A stretch of DNA of 64,000 bases from Flavobacterium cerinum (GCF_004028155.1 NZ_SBII01000016.1:17593-81592); one strand, 5' to 3'; counted from the stretch's first letter, positions 1 to 7,550 are shown. Made by a program: numbers and translations. The notes: generated from the letters alone by a model not told the origin.

Positions 1-2
1 AC

Positions 3-209
3 TTTTGGAACATGTATGGCTACAAGATCGGTAAAAAGGTAATGGCTGAAAACATATGGAAACGTATGTCAAGAGCCGACAAGATCAAAGCATTAACGGC
101 TATAAAACCGTATAACGCACACTTGGCAAGGCACGTAAGAAAAGACAAAGCCCATGCCTCGACCTACTTAAACCAAAGAATGTACGAAAATGATTTTAAC
201 AAGTTTTAA
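3..209 (+). CDS. C-terminal end of a phage protein, cut by the window edge
   Basis: The reading frame is open from the first bases of the window, so the ATG at 12 is probably internal. The visible part carries the pattern F-W-N-x-Y-G-Y-K-x-G-K-K followed by W-x-R-M-S-x-A-D-K and ends with T-Y-L-N-x-R and acidic residues. This pattern is common at the C-termini of phage replication or DNA-binding proteins with helix-turn-helix N-termini. The N-terminal domain is missing, so the function cannot be fixed. It lies immediately upstream of other small accessory genes on the same strand. Confidence 0.6.
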   Translation, partial: FWNMYGYKIGKKVMAENIWKRMSRADKIKALTAIKPYNAHLARHVRKDKAHASTYLNQRMYENDFNKF

Positions 210-223
210 AACAGCTTTAAAAC
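205..223 (+). repeat. Two TTTAAAAC units 11 nt apart
   Basis: TTTAAAAC occurs at 205-212 and again at 216-223, directly before the ATG at 225. Copies with the same 11-nt phase recur at five other prophage gene borders. Confidence 0.6.
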
Positions 224-224
224 C

Positions 225-347
225 ATGCAGCAAGACATATCATTTATAACCTGTATTAAGATTTTGCTTTGTTTGGCCGGAGCTATTGCATGCGCCCTGA
301 TCTATGCCCGGATGAAAGCAAATGACGATAACGATTTAACTTATTAA
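225..347 (+). CDS. Small single-span membrane protein, 40 residues
   Basis: An ATG at 225, directly after a phased TTTAAAAC pair, opens 40 codons. Residues about 6-28 are hydrophobic (ISFIT through ALIYA) and the tail is charged and acidic (KANDDND). The spacing is tight: 15 nt after the previous stop and 11 nt before the next start, as expected for a real gene in a packed phage operon. No family is recognised. It could be a lysis or superinfection accessory protein, but nothing in the sequence proves this. Confidence 0.5.
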   Translation: MQQDISFITCIKILLCLAGAIACALIYARMKANDDNDLTY

Positions 348-358
348 CCCCTTTAAAT

Positions 359-598
359 ATGAATAAAACAGAAGTAGAACGCGATGACCTTTTTACTGAT
401 GCCGCTAGGCTGATTGTATCACAGCAAAAAGCATCATCGGCCATGTTGCAGTTAAAATTAAAATTAGGCTACATGCGCGCAAACAGGATAATGAACCAAT
501 TAAAAGAAGCTAAAATAATTAGCGGTTCTAACGATATGAATTGGAAAGTTAGTATTCTTTCGCCTGTCGATCTTGAAACACATTTAAACACTTTATAA
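359..598 (+). CDS. Stand-alone FtsK gamma-like winged-helix protein
   Basis: The 79-residue protein resembles the C-terminal gamma domain of the DNA translocase FtsK. D-D-L-F-x-x-A-A-R-L-I-V is followed by Q-Q-K-A-S-S-A-x-L-Q-L-K-L-K-L-G-Y-x-R-A-x-R-I-M-N-Q-L-K-E-A-K-I-I-S, the winged helix that reads KOPS/FRS sites and contacts XerD. There is no motor domain. In a phage it may bind DNA site-specifically or compete with host FtsK at dif, but that role is inferred. It starts 11 nt after the preceding small gene. Confidence 0.75.
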   Translation: MNKTEVERDDLFTDAARLIVSQQKASSAMLQLKLKLGYMRANRIMNQLKEAKIISGSNDMNWKVSILSPVDLETHLNTL

Positions 599-604
599 AA
601 ACCA

Positions 605-621
605 TTTAAAACCCTTTTAAC
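605..621 (+). repeat. Phased TTTAAAAC pair before the 623 gene
   Basis: TTTAAAAC at 605-612 and TTTAAC at 616-621 are 11 nt apart and end just before the ATG at 623. Confidence 0.5.
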
Positions 622-622
622 A

Positions 623-1060
623 ATGAAGAAAATTTATGTAGCTAGTAGTTGGAGAAACGTGTACCAACAAATTGTAGTAAAACTTTTAAGATCACACGGG
701 CATGAAGTTTACGACTTTATGAACCCGCCAAGCCGTAGCGGTTTTGCTTGGAGTTCTATTGACCCGAATTGGGAGAACTGGACTACAGAAGAGTACAAAG
801 CGGCCTTAGAGCATCCGTTGGCCATTGCCGGGTTTGATTCCGATTTTGACGCGATGAAATGGGCTGATACCTGCGTAATGGTTCTGCCATGTGGTAGGAG
901 TGCAAACACAGAAGCCGGATGGATGAAAGGAGCGGGTAAAGAGGTGTTTGTTTTTCAACCGTCTGAACAAGAGCCGGAACTTATGTATAAAATTTACGAC
1001 GGCATATTATCAAGCTATGACGAATTAGCACAACAGTTTCGCCAAACATCAGAAGTTTAA
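623..1060 (+). CDS. Nucleoside 2-deoxyribosyltransferase-like protein
   Basis: The 145-residue protein has the single-domain layout of the nucleoside 2-deoxyribosyltransferase / DUF4406-like superfamily, a Rossmann-type fold. It begins I-Y-V-A-S-S-W-R-N (residues 4-12) and has D-F-M-N-P (31-35), D-A-M-K-W-A-D near residue 80, and the active-site-like L-P-C-G-R-S-A-N-T-E-A-G-W (88-100), whose Glu97 is the likely nucleophile. Relatives cleave or transfer the N-glycosidic bond of nucleosides or nucleotides. The phage substrate is unknown. It could act in nucleotide salvage, DNA base modification or signalling. A strong terminator follows it. Confidence 0.7.
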   Translation: MKKIYVASSWRNVYQQIVVKLLRSHGHEVYDFMNPPSRSGFAWSSIDPNWENWTTEEYKAALEHPLAIAGFDSDFDAMKWADTCVMVLPCGRSANTEAGWMKGAGKEVFVFQPSEQEPELMYKIYDGILSSYDELAQQFRQTSEV

Positions 1061-1082
1061 ACAGATCAATAAACAGAAGTAT

Positions 1083-1113
1083 AAAGAGACGGTTTGAACC
1101 GTCTCTTTTTTTT
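1083..1113 (+). terminator. Intrinsic terminator after the 623 gene
   Basis: A perfect stem with arms 1083-1094 and 1097-1108 is followed by a T-run to 1113. It closes the small accessory operon. Confidence 0.85.
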
Positions 1114-1146
1114 ATTACATTTGGCCACTTGATTAAACCTTTGCAA

Positions 1147-1302
1147 ATGAGTGTTATTGTTGATTATTGTGAGGCATGTGGTAGTGAGACGGTTGCCGCT
1201 TACCAATCCGCAATTAATAATGTTCCCTGTTGGAAATCTGATTGTACAACCTGCAATACTACTGTTGTTATTGCCACAAAACCCAACCTAAAACATGCTT
1301 AG
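1147..1302 (+). CDS. Small four-cysteine zinc-ribbon-like protein, 51 residues
   Basis: The ATG at 1147 opens 51 codons with two C-x-x-C knuckles, Cys8/Cys11 and Cys33/Cys36, the spacing of a minimal zinc ribbon. The stop overlaps the start of the next gene by 8 nt, which suggests translational coupling. It follows the terminator at 1083-1113, so the pair probably forms its own transcription unit. Similar Cys4 mini-proteins accompany Mu-like phages (Com-type zinc-finger proteins), but homology to Com is not established here. Confidence 0.55.
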   Translation: MSVIVDYCEACGSETVAAYQSAINNVPCWKSDCTTCNTTVVIATKPNLKHA

Positions 1303-1756
1303 AATTTTTACTTTATTGTTTCTTATGGCCATTGCCCCGGCGACTGCTCAGGGCGTTACTGGCGACATGATCAAAGACATTGTTTTTAAGACAGAAAAGG
1401 AACTAACCGCCAAATATGGTAAACCTGAGAAAGAAATAAGTAAGCCGGGCGATGTATTAGCTTTTGGTAGTTATTCACTGACATGGGTAAAAGACAAAAA
1501 GCAAATAACTGTTTTTTATGAAGATGATACTTTTAAAAAGGTTGAAAGCATAGCTCTCTATGCCTATGTTTTTAATAAAGACACTTTTTACAAAAGCTTC
1601 GGTTGGGATAAACCTGTATTAAATGAAGATACTAAAGAGATAAAAGTATCAGGACTCAATGGGTTTAAGGCATACTATGTAAAGAGGGATAAAATGTTTA
1701 TGATCTCTTTGCTAAGGCAAAACCCTAATATCAAAACCTTTGGTAAGAAGAAATAG
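1295..1756 (+). CDS. Secreted protein of unknown function, 153 residues
   Basis: The N-terminus is a clear signal peptide: M-L-R, a hydrophobic core of about 14 residues, then A-T-A-Q as cleavage site near residue 19. The mature part is lysine-rich, beta-prone and without cysteines. No family is recognised. It is flanked by terminators on both sides (1083-1113 and 1758-1783) and coupled to the small zinc-ribbon gene, the arrangement of a moron expressed from the prophage independently of the lytic programme. A role in altering the host envelope is plausible but unproven. Confidence 0.7.
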   Translation: MLRIFTLLFLMAIAPATAQGVTGDMIKDIVFKTEKELTAKYGKPEKEISKPGDVLAFGSYSLTWVKDKKQITVFYEDDTFKKVESIALYAYVFNKDTFYKSFGWDKPVLNEDTKEIKVSGLNGFKAYYVKRDKMFMISLLRQNPNIKTFGKKK

Positions 1757-1757
1757 T

Positions 1758-1783
1758 AAAGCCCTCGTTTGAGGGCTTTTTTT
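1758..1783 (+). terminator. Intrinsic terminator between convergent genes
   Basis: Arms 1758-1766 and 1771-1779 (AAAGCCCTC / GAGGGCTTT) with loop GTTT are followed by T's to 1783. The T-run overlaps the stop codon of the convergent gene ending at 1782. Confidence 0.8.
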
Positions 1784-2315
1784 ATAGGTCTATATTAAAT
1801 TCCGGTAGTTCCTTTTCCTTTATAGTTCCGGTGGTGCTTACCTCTTCCAAGTCGACAAAGTTATAATTGCCGTCTGCTCTTTTAACCCTGCCCATATAAC
1901 TGCATTCAAAGTTAAGTATATGCACATGTACAGGTGTTTCGTCCTGTACCGTGTTTTCAGACACCAGTGTGAGCTTTCCGGTGTTTAAGCTTTCCATTTG
2001 ATAAACAAGATCGTAAACAACGTCCTGCCAGTCAAAAAATTGTAATGCCTTTTCCCGGTCTGCACTCTTGTTGTCGGTCTCGTAGAACTGCTCCCAAACA
2101 CAATGCAGGTTAATAGTTGCCGAGTTGGTTTGATGGTTTAGGCTGTATTCAATCAGGACGGCGGGTAAAATTAACTGTTCAAATTCGGTTTGGTAGAGGT
2201 ATTGCCCCCGGTACAGATCGACCATTCTAACCCCCGGCACAAATTTTTCGGTAAACTTCTCTAATGCCTGTTCAGACTGTAATGTGCTGATTATTTTGGT
2301 GTAAAACTCTTTCAT
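1782..2315 (-). CDS. Phage tail completion / gp37-like protein
   Basis: The 177-residue protein has no signal peptide or membrane segment. Its pattern (L-P-A-V-L-I-E-Y, then a beta-rich body and a C-terminal region with F-V-D-L-E-E-V) resembles head-tail completion or tail terminator proteins of the Mu gp37 kind. The call relies mainly on position: it is the last gene of the leftward late operon, directly after the gpG-like gene, with 7 nt between them. The start at 2315 follows a phased TTTTAAA pair. Confidence 0.5.
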   Translation of the reverse strand: MKEFYTKIISTLQSEQALEKFTEKFVPGVRMVDLYRGQYLYQTEFEQLILPAVLIEYSLNHQTNSATINLHCVWEQFYETDNKSADREKALQFFDWQDVVYDLVYQMESLNTGKLTLVSENTVQDETPVHVHILNFECSYMGRVKRADGNYNFVDLEEVSTTGTIKEKELPEFNIDL

Positions 2316-2332
2316 TTTAAAACTATTTTAAA
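2315..2332 (-). repeat. Phased TTTTAAA pair before the 2315 gene
   Basis: TTTTAAA lies at 2315-2321 and 2326-2332, 11 nt apart, at the start codon of the gp37-like gene. The distal copy lies inside the end of the gpG-like gene. Confidence 0.5.
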
Positions 2333-2811
2333 GCTTCTTTAATATCATTTTCTAACATTCTTTCAATTCGCCTCAACAGTACGGCCGACTCACCAATGAA
2401 CTGACGTTTTTTAAACGTGCGTTCCATTTTTCGCGAGTGGGATGCTACTGTTACCCGGCGTGCGGTTCTGCCACGGGTCACGGTTCTTTCGTGCTGTCTT
2501 ACCGTAACCGTTTTATTGATTACTAAGCCGTCGTTATGTGCTTGGGCGTACTCAACATCTGTCCCGATAAGAAAGTAAGTTCGCCCTATCCTTATTTTTC
2601 TGATCGATCGTTTTAAACGGCCTGTCCTCACCATAAGCGAACCCCGGTCTTTACGCTTCCGGGGTTCCCACTTTTCGCGGGTTCGGTCTACCCAGTTCTT
2701 TTGTACAAAACGCTCTTTACTAAAGTTAACCGCTACTATTGCCGCCTTTGGTATAAAAGACTCCTGAACCCGTTGAAGTTTTTTAAGCTTCTCAAAAATA
2801 CTGCTACTCAT
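2323..2811 (-). CDS. Phage virion morphogenesis protein (Mu gpG / HK97 gp10-like)
   Basis: This is a 162-residue, strongly basic protein. Residues about 48-95 carry the family signature: basic R-K-R-K-D-R-G-S, then R-T-G-R-L-K-R-S-I-R, I-G-T-D-V-E-Y-A-Q-A-H-N-D-G. In Mu, gpG acts at virion morphogenesis and the head-tail interface. It overlaps the start side of the tape-measure stop by 8 nt, which indicates coupling. The central R/T/V-rich insert (V-T-V-R-Q-H-E-R-T-V-T-R-G-R-T) is typical of these proteins. Confidence 0.78.
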   Translation of the reverse strand: MSSSIFEKLKKLQRVQESFIPKAAIVAVNFSKERFVQKNWVDRTREKWEPRKRKDRGSLMVRTGRLKRSIRKIRIGRTYFLIGTDVEYAQAHNDGLVINKTVTVRQHERTVTRGRTARRVTVASHSRKMERTFKKRQFIGESAVLLRRIERMLENDIKEALK

Positions 2812-4927
2812 GGCTTAACTCAACACTACGTAAAACCCTCATCATTGCCTCGCTAAACCACTGTTCAATCTCCTGAGGGGTCTTACTGCTCAGTGTGGTT
2901 TGTGAGGTGTTTATACCGCCTTTGTTCAGGGCATCAATGTTTATAACAATACTCCTTGGTTGTGAAGCTCTCTCAGATACATTGCCGATCTGTTCCCCAG
3001 TTACTTTATCAGTCTTGCCGCCCTTATCGTCGCTTATTAACTTCCTGCCTGCAAGATTACCAATTATACTTTTGTTTTTATCCCGCATTTTAAGTAGGTC
3101 ACTGTCGGTATATCCGCCTGTAAAATCTCTTACTGTTGCTGAAAGAGCGTCCCTATACTTTTTAATGTTTTTTTGTACTTCAGGGTAGGATTGATTAGGG
3201 TTGTTTAATTCATTTTGTAACTTTCCAGTCAGATCGTTTATTTTTAGAGTGTACTTATCATTTGGATTCTTCATTGTACCTCTAAGGTTCATAATTGCCT
3301 TGTCGATTTCCTCTAATCTTGCTTCGGCAGAACTTTTTAACTCATCCCCCTGTTTTTTTGTAAGTCCACCTAATAAAGATTTATTATAATCAAGATTTGT
3401 ACCGCCTACAAGCTCCTTTCTTTTGTCATTAAGTACCTTTTCTTTTTCAAGGAACTTTTTAAAACTTTCGCTTTCTCCTTTAAGATCGCCAATACTCAAG
3501 GCTAGTGTAGCGATTAACGAAGCAATAAGCCCGATCATGTTACTTTTAAAAGCGGCGTTAAATGCTTTCATTGAGGTAGTGGCCGCCCTGATGCCGTTGG
3601 TTAACCCGCCGCCAAAGGCTAAGGCGATCTTACCCACCGATGAGGCAACGAGCATGTTTGTAACCTTAAACACTGTAAAGGCTATAATGGCCTTTTTAAG
3701 CACGATCAGGATTAAGTCTATGTTCTTATAAACCTTGTTTAACATCTTCTCGAAAAACTCAAGCCCACGCGCTACAGATGGTAATATCTTTTCGCCTAAC
3801 GTTATAAGAACCGTGTTGAACTTGTTTTTTACAATGCCGCTCAATACTGTAAAGTCGCCCTTAGCGTTGGCCAGTGCCTTATCTAAATCAAAACTTGAGC
3901 TATCGTACGATTCCATCATAGTAATAAAATCGTCTGCCCCGGTCTTGATCTTAGTAAACAAGGCACGTAAGCCCTCGTTACCTCCAATTTTATTGATAAG
4001 CTCGTCGATCTTTTGCGAACTCATGCCCTTAAATCTCTTGTCTACCTGTACGATGATCGACTCAAGGCTTTTCATATTGCCCTTAGTATCATACATGGCA
4101 ATCCCTATCGATTTTAAACCCTCAACGGTACTCTTTTGCGTAAGACCGTCAAAAGCTCCCTTTGTCATAGTGGCCGCTATTTGGCTGTTTTTGGCAATGG
4201 TGGTAAACCCTGCAAATATCTTATTTGCCGTATCTATGTTTTGCCCGGCACTTGCGGCCGCTCCTGCAAATTCGGTCTGAACCTGTGTAAACTCCTTAAG
4301 GGTGGTTAATCCGATCTGATCGACCTTAGAGAACCCGGTAAGGATGTTTTGAACGTCGGAAGCCTCAAGGCCAAAAGCTTTGATTGCCTTAGAAACGCTG
4401 TCCATAGTGTCCTCTAATCCTGCCCCGGTTGCGGTGCTGAACTTGGCAACGTCACCAAATATCTTTGCGGCATCTTTGCCGTACACGTCTAACGCCGATT
4501 GCATCGCATAGAGCGAGTCGGACGTTGTGACGGCATTCTGCCCGGTGGCAAAGGCAGTATCTAAAATGAGGGTTTTGTAATCCCGTAATGACTCCTGCGA
4601 TTTGTCGAGGTTCAGGTTTCGGATGTTCAGGAATGAGGCATCAAACTTTTTAGCCTCGTTAACCCCGGTTGCGAGCAGTCCCATAACGGCGACCAGTCCC
4701 GATGCCATTAGTACATAAGGGTTGCCAAGCATTTCCATAGCCTGCCCAAATATTGGTACTTGCGAGGTCATTGCCTTAAAGCCCCTTACGGTTGAGTCGC
4801 TTAATCCCCTAAGTTTGCTTTTCATGCTGTCGGCCGCTTTTCCCAGCTTTTCCTGTGCTTCCCGGAGCTTGTTGTTAAAGAGCTTATTTTTAAGCTCCAT
4901 CAATAATTCTAATTTGCTTTGCGCCAT
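2804..4927 (-). CDS. Phage tail tape measure protein, TP901 family
   Basis: The 707-residue protein has a coiled N-terminus (residues 1-50), an alanine/glycine-rich hydrophobic segment near 70-90, and the TP901 core at about 90-340 (recognisable stretches: S-A-L-D-V-Y-G, T-A-T-G-A-G-L, K-A-F-G-L-E). Another hydrophobic stretch lies around 405-480, followed by a helical, charged C-terminus. It sets tail length and is injected ahead of the DNA. Unusually, it is in the leftward operon with head genes, away from the sheath, tube and chaperone genes that normally precede it. The start codon at 4927 overlaps a predicted promoter on the other strand. Confidence 0.9.
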   Translation of the reverse strand: MAQSKLELLMELKNKLFNNKLREAQEKLGKAADSMKSKLRGLSDSTVRGFKAMTSQVPIFGQAMEMLGNPYVLMASGLVAVMGLLATGVNEAKKFDASFLNIRNLNLDKSQESLRDYKTLILDTAFATGQNAVTTSDSLYAMQSALDVYGKDAAKIFGDVAKFSTATGAGLEDTMDSVSKAIKAFGLEASDVQNILTGFSKVDQIGLTTLKEFTQVQTEFAGAAASAGQNIDTANKIFAGFTTIAKNSQIAATMTKGAFDGLTQKSTVEGLKSIGIAMYDTKGNMKSLESIIVQVDKRFKGMSSQKIDELINKIGGNEGLRALFTKIKTGADDFITMMESYDSSSFDLDKALANAKGDFTVLSGIVKNKFNTVLITLGEKILPSVARGLEFFEKMLNKVYKNIDLILIVLKKAIIAFTVFKVTNMLVASSVGKIALAFGGGLTNGIRAATTSMKAFNAAFKSNMIGLIASLIATLALSIGDLKGESESFKKFLEKEKVLNDKRKELVGGTNLDYNKSLLGGLTKKQGDELKSSAEARLEEIDKAIMNLRGTMKNPNDKYTLKINDLTGKLQNELNNPNQSYPEVQKNIKKYRDALSATVRDFTGGYTDSDLLKMRDKNKSIIGNLAGRKLISDDKGGKTDKVTGEQIGNVSERASQPRSIVINIDALNKGGINTSQTTLSSKTPQEIEQWFSEAMMRVLRSVELSHE

Positions 4928-4950
4928 GTATTTATAATTTTATATATTTG
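4918..4950 (+). promoter_or_regulatory. Bacteroidetes-type promoter for the candidate RNA
   Basis: TTTG at 4918-4921 and TATATTTG at 4943-4950 (a perfect TAnnTTTG) are 21 nt apart. This places a transcription start at about 4955-4958, exactly where the hairpin element begins. It overlaps the start codon of the leftward tape-measure gene. Confidence 0.5.
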
Positions 4951-4955
4951 CTGTA

Positions 4956-5048
4956 GTAAAAGCTTTAAATCACACTGATTAATAGCGGGGTCAATGATTG
5001 ACAACCTCGTGAATATCCCTCAGGGCAGTTGATTTAAAGCTTTTTTTT
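4956..5048 (+). ncRNA. Candidate structured small RNA with own terminator
   Basis: A 15-bp perfect stem (4958-4972 with 5030-5044) is extended inward by ACTG/CAGT (4974-4977 with 5026-5029). It encloses two further hairpins: CGGGG...CCTCG (4986-4990 / 5005-5009, with an inner GTCAAT/ATTGAC dyad) and CCC-TCA-GGG (5017-5025). The right arm runs into eight T's (5041-5048), as in an intrinsic terminator. The result is a three-way-junction RNA of about 93 nt. Its 3' end is antisense to the last codons of the portal gene. It could also be read on the minus strand as an intercistronic processing or terminator structure. No known RNA family is recognised. Confidence 0.5.
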
Positions 5049-7550
5049 ATGGATTAAAACCCCGCTCCTGATTACTCCCTCATCGACTTTCATTTTAAAC
5101 CACGTACCAACCTCATTATGTTGCTTGCCCACATTAACCGGGACAGCTAGTACAAAATCCTCAAAGAAGCTCAGGTAAAAAGTTTGTTTCGTTTTAGGTT
5201 TTAACCAAACCTCGTCAGGCGATAACAGGGCATTTTTTACAAGTGGGAAGATCTTGTGCCTATCTTCCCCAGGCGCAACATATTTGCCTTGTGTATGGGT
5301 GTTAAAATTCTTTTTGGTCATTACCATTTTCCTTTTTAAATAGTCTTCAAATGCCATTAAACCCGGTGCGCTTTCCTTAAACAGTTCTTTTGCGTTCTCA
5401 GGGGTTATAGTGTTATCAATTGGAGCTTTGCTCAATGATTTCATTTGTTTGTATGGCTCAAGGTCATAGGCTTTGTCAAAGGTCATTTTCTCAATTGTTT
5501 TGCCCTCTTCTTTAGCGTACATCTGAGCTTTGGTAAATACCTCTTTAAGATCGCCCCGGTTAAGGTCGAATTTTGAACCGTCGAACTTTTCGCCCAATGC
5601 CTTTTTAGCATCCTTGCCGCTTGTTATCCTGCCGTCTGTCTTGCCGATGTACTGTACCATTTCACAACGGCAGTTATAGCTATTAGGTGGCCATAGCTTC
5701 ATAGCCTCCTTGTCGTCCAATGAGAATATTTTACCGTTTAGCGAGGCGTGTTCCGGGCGTACCCTGTTATCTCCTGCCGTTTGGTATTGTACGAATGAGG
5801 TTATATTATCCTTTTCGGCCATAAACCTGAGGTAAGCCGCCGAGGTCTGCCCGGTTGCTACCGATAAATTGTATTCGGTTTCGAGCCACGTTGTGTTAAA
5901 ATTGTCGGTCTGTTTAAGAGCCTCCTGTTTGAACTCGGCAAACGATCGTATTTGCGCTTTGTCTTTATTGATCAACAGATCAGACAAAGTGGCTAACCTT
6001 GCCTCGGTCTTGCTTTCGGCAAACTCAAAAAGGTTATACTCCATCATGCTCAGGGCTAAATGGTCGGGCGCGTTCCATGCGGCTTTTATCCTTTGTTTGC
6101 CCCAACCGTCCTGTAACCCTTTCAGGAACTCCAAACCCTCGTTTGCTATTAATTGCGCCTCGGTGCTAAGGGTGTCTTTGTTGTCCCAAACCTCCTGTAT
6201 TAGTTTGTCGTGGTAGTCTTTGAGCCTGTTTTCAAAGCCTTTTGATACTGCTACCACGCCCTCGCAACAGGCATCCGGGTAATGTGGTAGGTTAAGCTTT
6301 CCCGATATACTCTCATATTTTGCTACGGGTTCAATTGAGACTTTTTTTTTACCAACTAACGGGATACTGAACGTTTTAGAAATCCAATCGATTTCAGGCT
6401 CATAACCGGATTCAATAATACCTTTAACAATTGGCCAAAACTTGTCAAGCTCTAAACTGTGGCTTTGGTCAAATTCGAGAGTGTCGGTCTCTTTAAAGAA
6501 GCCGTAACCCTGAGCGATCAGTAAAGGCAAAAGCTGATCAGTTACTAAGAATTTTATAAACCTCTTATCGGCCTCCGCTATTTTGTCATCAAGGTTACGT
6601 TCGTGTACCTCGCTTTGGCTTTTTGATGAACCGTTTTCGGTGATCATATTGCCCCCAACAATGGCTGTTGATATTTCGGTTTTGTTCATTTTAATGAACT
6701 CGTTATACACTTGATAAGCGTCGGTTCTGTTGGCTTCTTTAAATTCTATAGTTGTGCCAACCGGGAAAACGGCGGTTGAAGCTTCGCCAAGCTGTTGTAA
6801 CATATAGTCAACCTTGTCAATTACTTTGGGGTCGGTTGAGTTGGTAGTAGCCGTAATAAGCGGAAGCCCGAATTTTTCGCAAAACTCAGCCCACGACTGT
6901 GAAACGTTACGTTTCCAGATCAGGTTTGGTATAATGTCATTTATTAAACCAAATTCGGTCTCATCGTCTTTTACTTCAATAAGCCAGTTATCATAATAAG
7001 GGTCGTTATAATCTATGTAATCGTCTTTTGTTACATCCGGATAAATTGCCTGCATGTCCGGCACAACGTTACGGCGTGGGATCATTTGAAACTTTGCTCT
7101 TTTAGCGTCAAAGCTTAAGAACTCCAAAAGAGTCGGTCCGAAAATTATTGCATCCAATGACTTAGAAAGAAAGCTATAAAACCAAGCATTGTTTAAAAAC
7201 TTAGTTGCTTCATCATTGGTCTGTCCGTCTTCTGAGTTAACTGTAAATTTTGTATTTAACGTTGCGTATTTACGCAACCTCACCTGAGCCTTAAAATGGC
7301 CGTCTTTCTTGAGGTCATTAAAAACATCCTGCAATTGGTAATACCTGGGCTTTTCCGGATGCATCGCAAGGGCTTCACCAGAACGCCACTTGTCAATGTC
7401 TTTGCGTGATCTGTCAGTATATTGTTTAACGATCTGATCGATGATTTTTTTGTCATTGTCGTTTACCCGATCGCGTGCGCTGCTCGTGCTTGCTACTTTG
7501 TTGTTTACATTCGCTGTGTTGCGCGATATGTTGAACCCGAATATATTCAT
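5034..7550 (-). CDS. Portal (DUF935) - MuF head protein - C-terminal nuclease-like fusion
   Basis: This 838-residue protein joins three parts. Residues about 1-420 are a Mu gp29-type portal (DUF935). About 430-650 is a MuF / gp30 head morphogenesis domain ending in the family's R-P-E-H-A-S-L-N-G and N-S-Y-N-C-R-C-E motif near residues 600-645. About 735-838 resembles a phage Barnase/EndoU/ColicinE5-RelE-like (PBECR) domain, with H-K-I-F-P-L-V-K-N-A-L, S-P-D-E-V-W and V-N-V-G. In Mu, gp29 and gp30 are separate. MuF C-terminal nuclease-like domains are thought to be delivered with the DNA. The stop codon lies in the right arm of the candidate small RNA. Confidence 0.85.
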   Translation of the reverse strand: MNIFGFNISRNTANVNNKVASTSSARDRVNDNDKKIIDQIVKQYTDRSRKDIDKWRSGEALAMHPEKPRYYQLQDVFNDLKKDGHFKAQVRLRKYATLNTKFTVNSEDGQTNDEATKFLNNAWFYSFLSKSLDAIIFGPTLLEFLSFDAKRAKFQMIPRRNVVPDMQAIYPDVTKDDYIDYNDPYYDNWLIEVKDDETEFGLINDIIPNLIWKRNVSQSWAEFCEKFGLPLITATTNSTDPKVIDKVDYMLQQLGEASTAVFPVGTTIEFKEANRTDAYQVYNEFIKMNKTEISTAIVGGNMITENGSSKSQSEVHERNLDDKIAEADKRFIKFLVTDQLLPLLIAQGYGFFKETDTLEFDQSHSLELDKFWPIVKGIIESGYEPEIDWISKTFSIPLVGKKKVSIEPVAKYESISGKLNLPHYPDACCEGVVAVSKGFENRLKDYHDKLIQEVWDNKDTLSTEAQLIANEGLEFLKGLQDGWGKQRIKAAWNAPDHLALSMMEYNLFEFAESKTEARLATLSDLLINKDKAQIRSFAEFKQEALKQTDNFNTTWLETEYNLSVATGQTSAAYLRFMAEKDNITSFVQYQTAGDNRVRPEHASLNGKIFSLDDKEAMKLWPPNSYNCRCEMVQYIGKTDGRITSGKDAKKALGEKFDGSKFDLNRGDLKEVFTKAQMYAKEEGKTIEKMTFDKAYDLEPYKQMKSLSKAPIDNTITPENAKELFKESAPGLMAFEDYLKRKMVMTKKNFNTHTQGKYVAPGEDRHKIFPLVKNALLSPDEVWLKPKTKQTFYLSFFEDFVLAVPVNVGKQHNEVGTWFKMKVDEGVIRSGVLIHKKKL

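Noticed and set aside
2895..4937. Plus-strand open frames opposite the tape-measure gene (2895-3188, 3423-3731, 3735-4280, 4722-4937)
   Set aside because: They are hydrophobic, low-information shadows of the tape-measure codons; the minus-strand protein has clear TP901 similarity.
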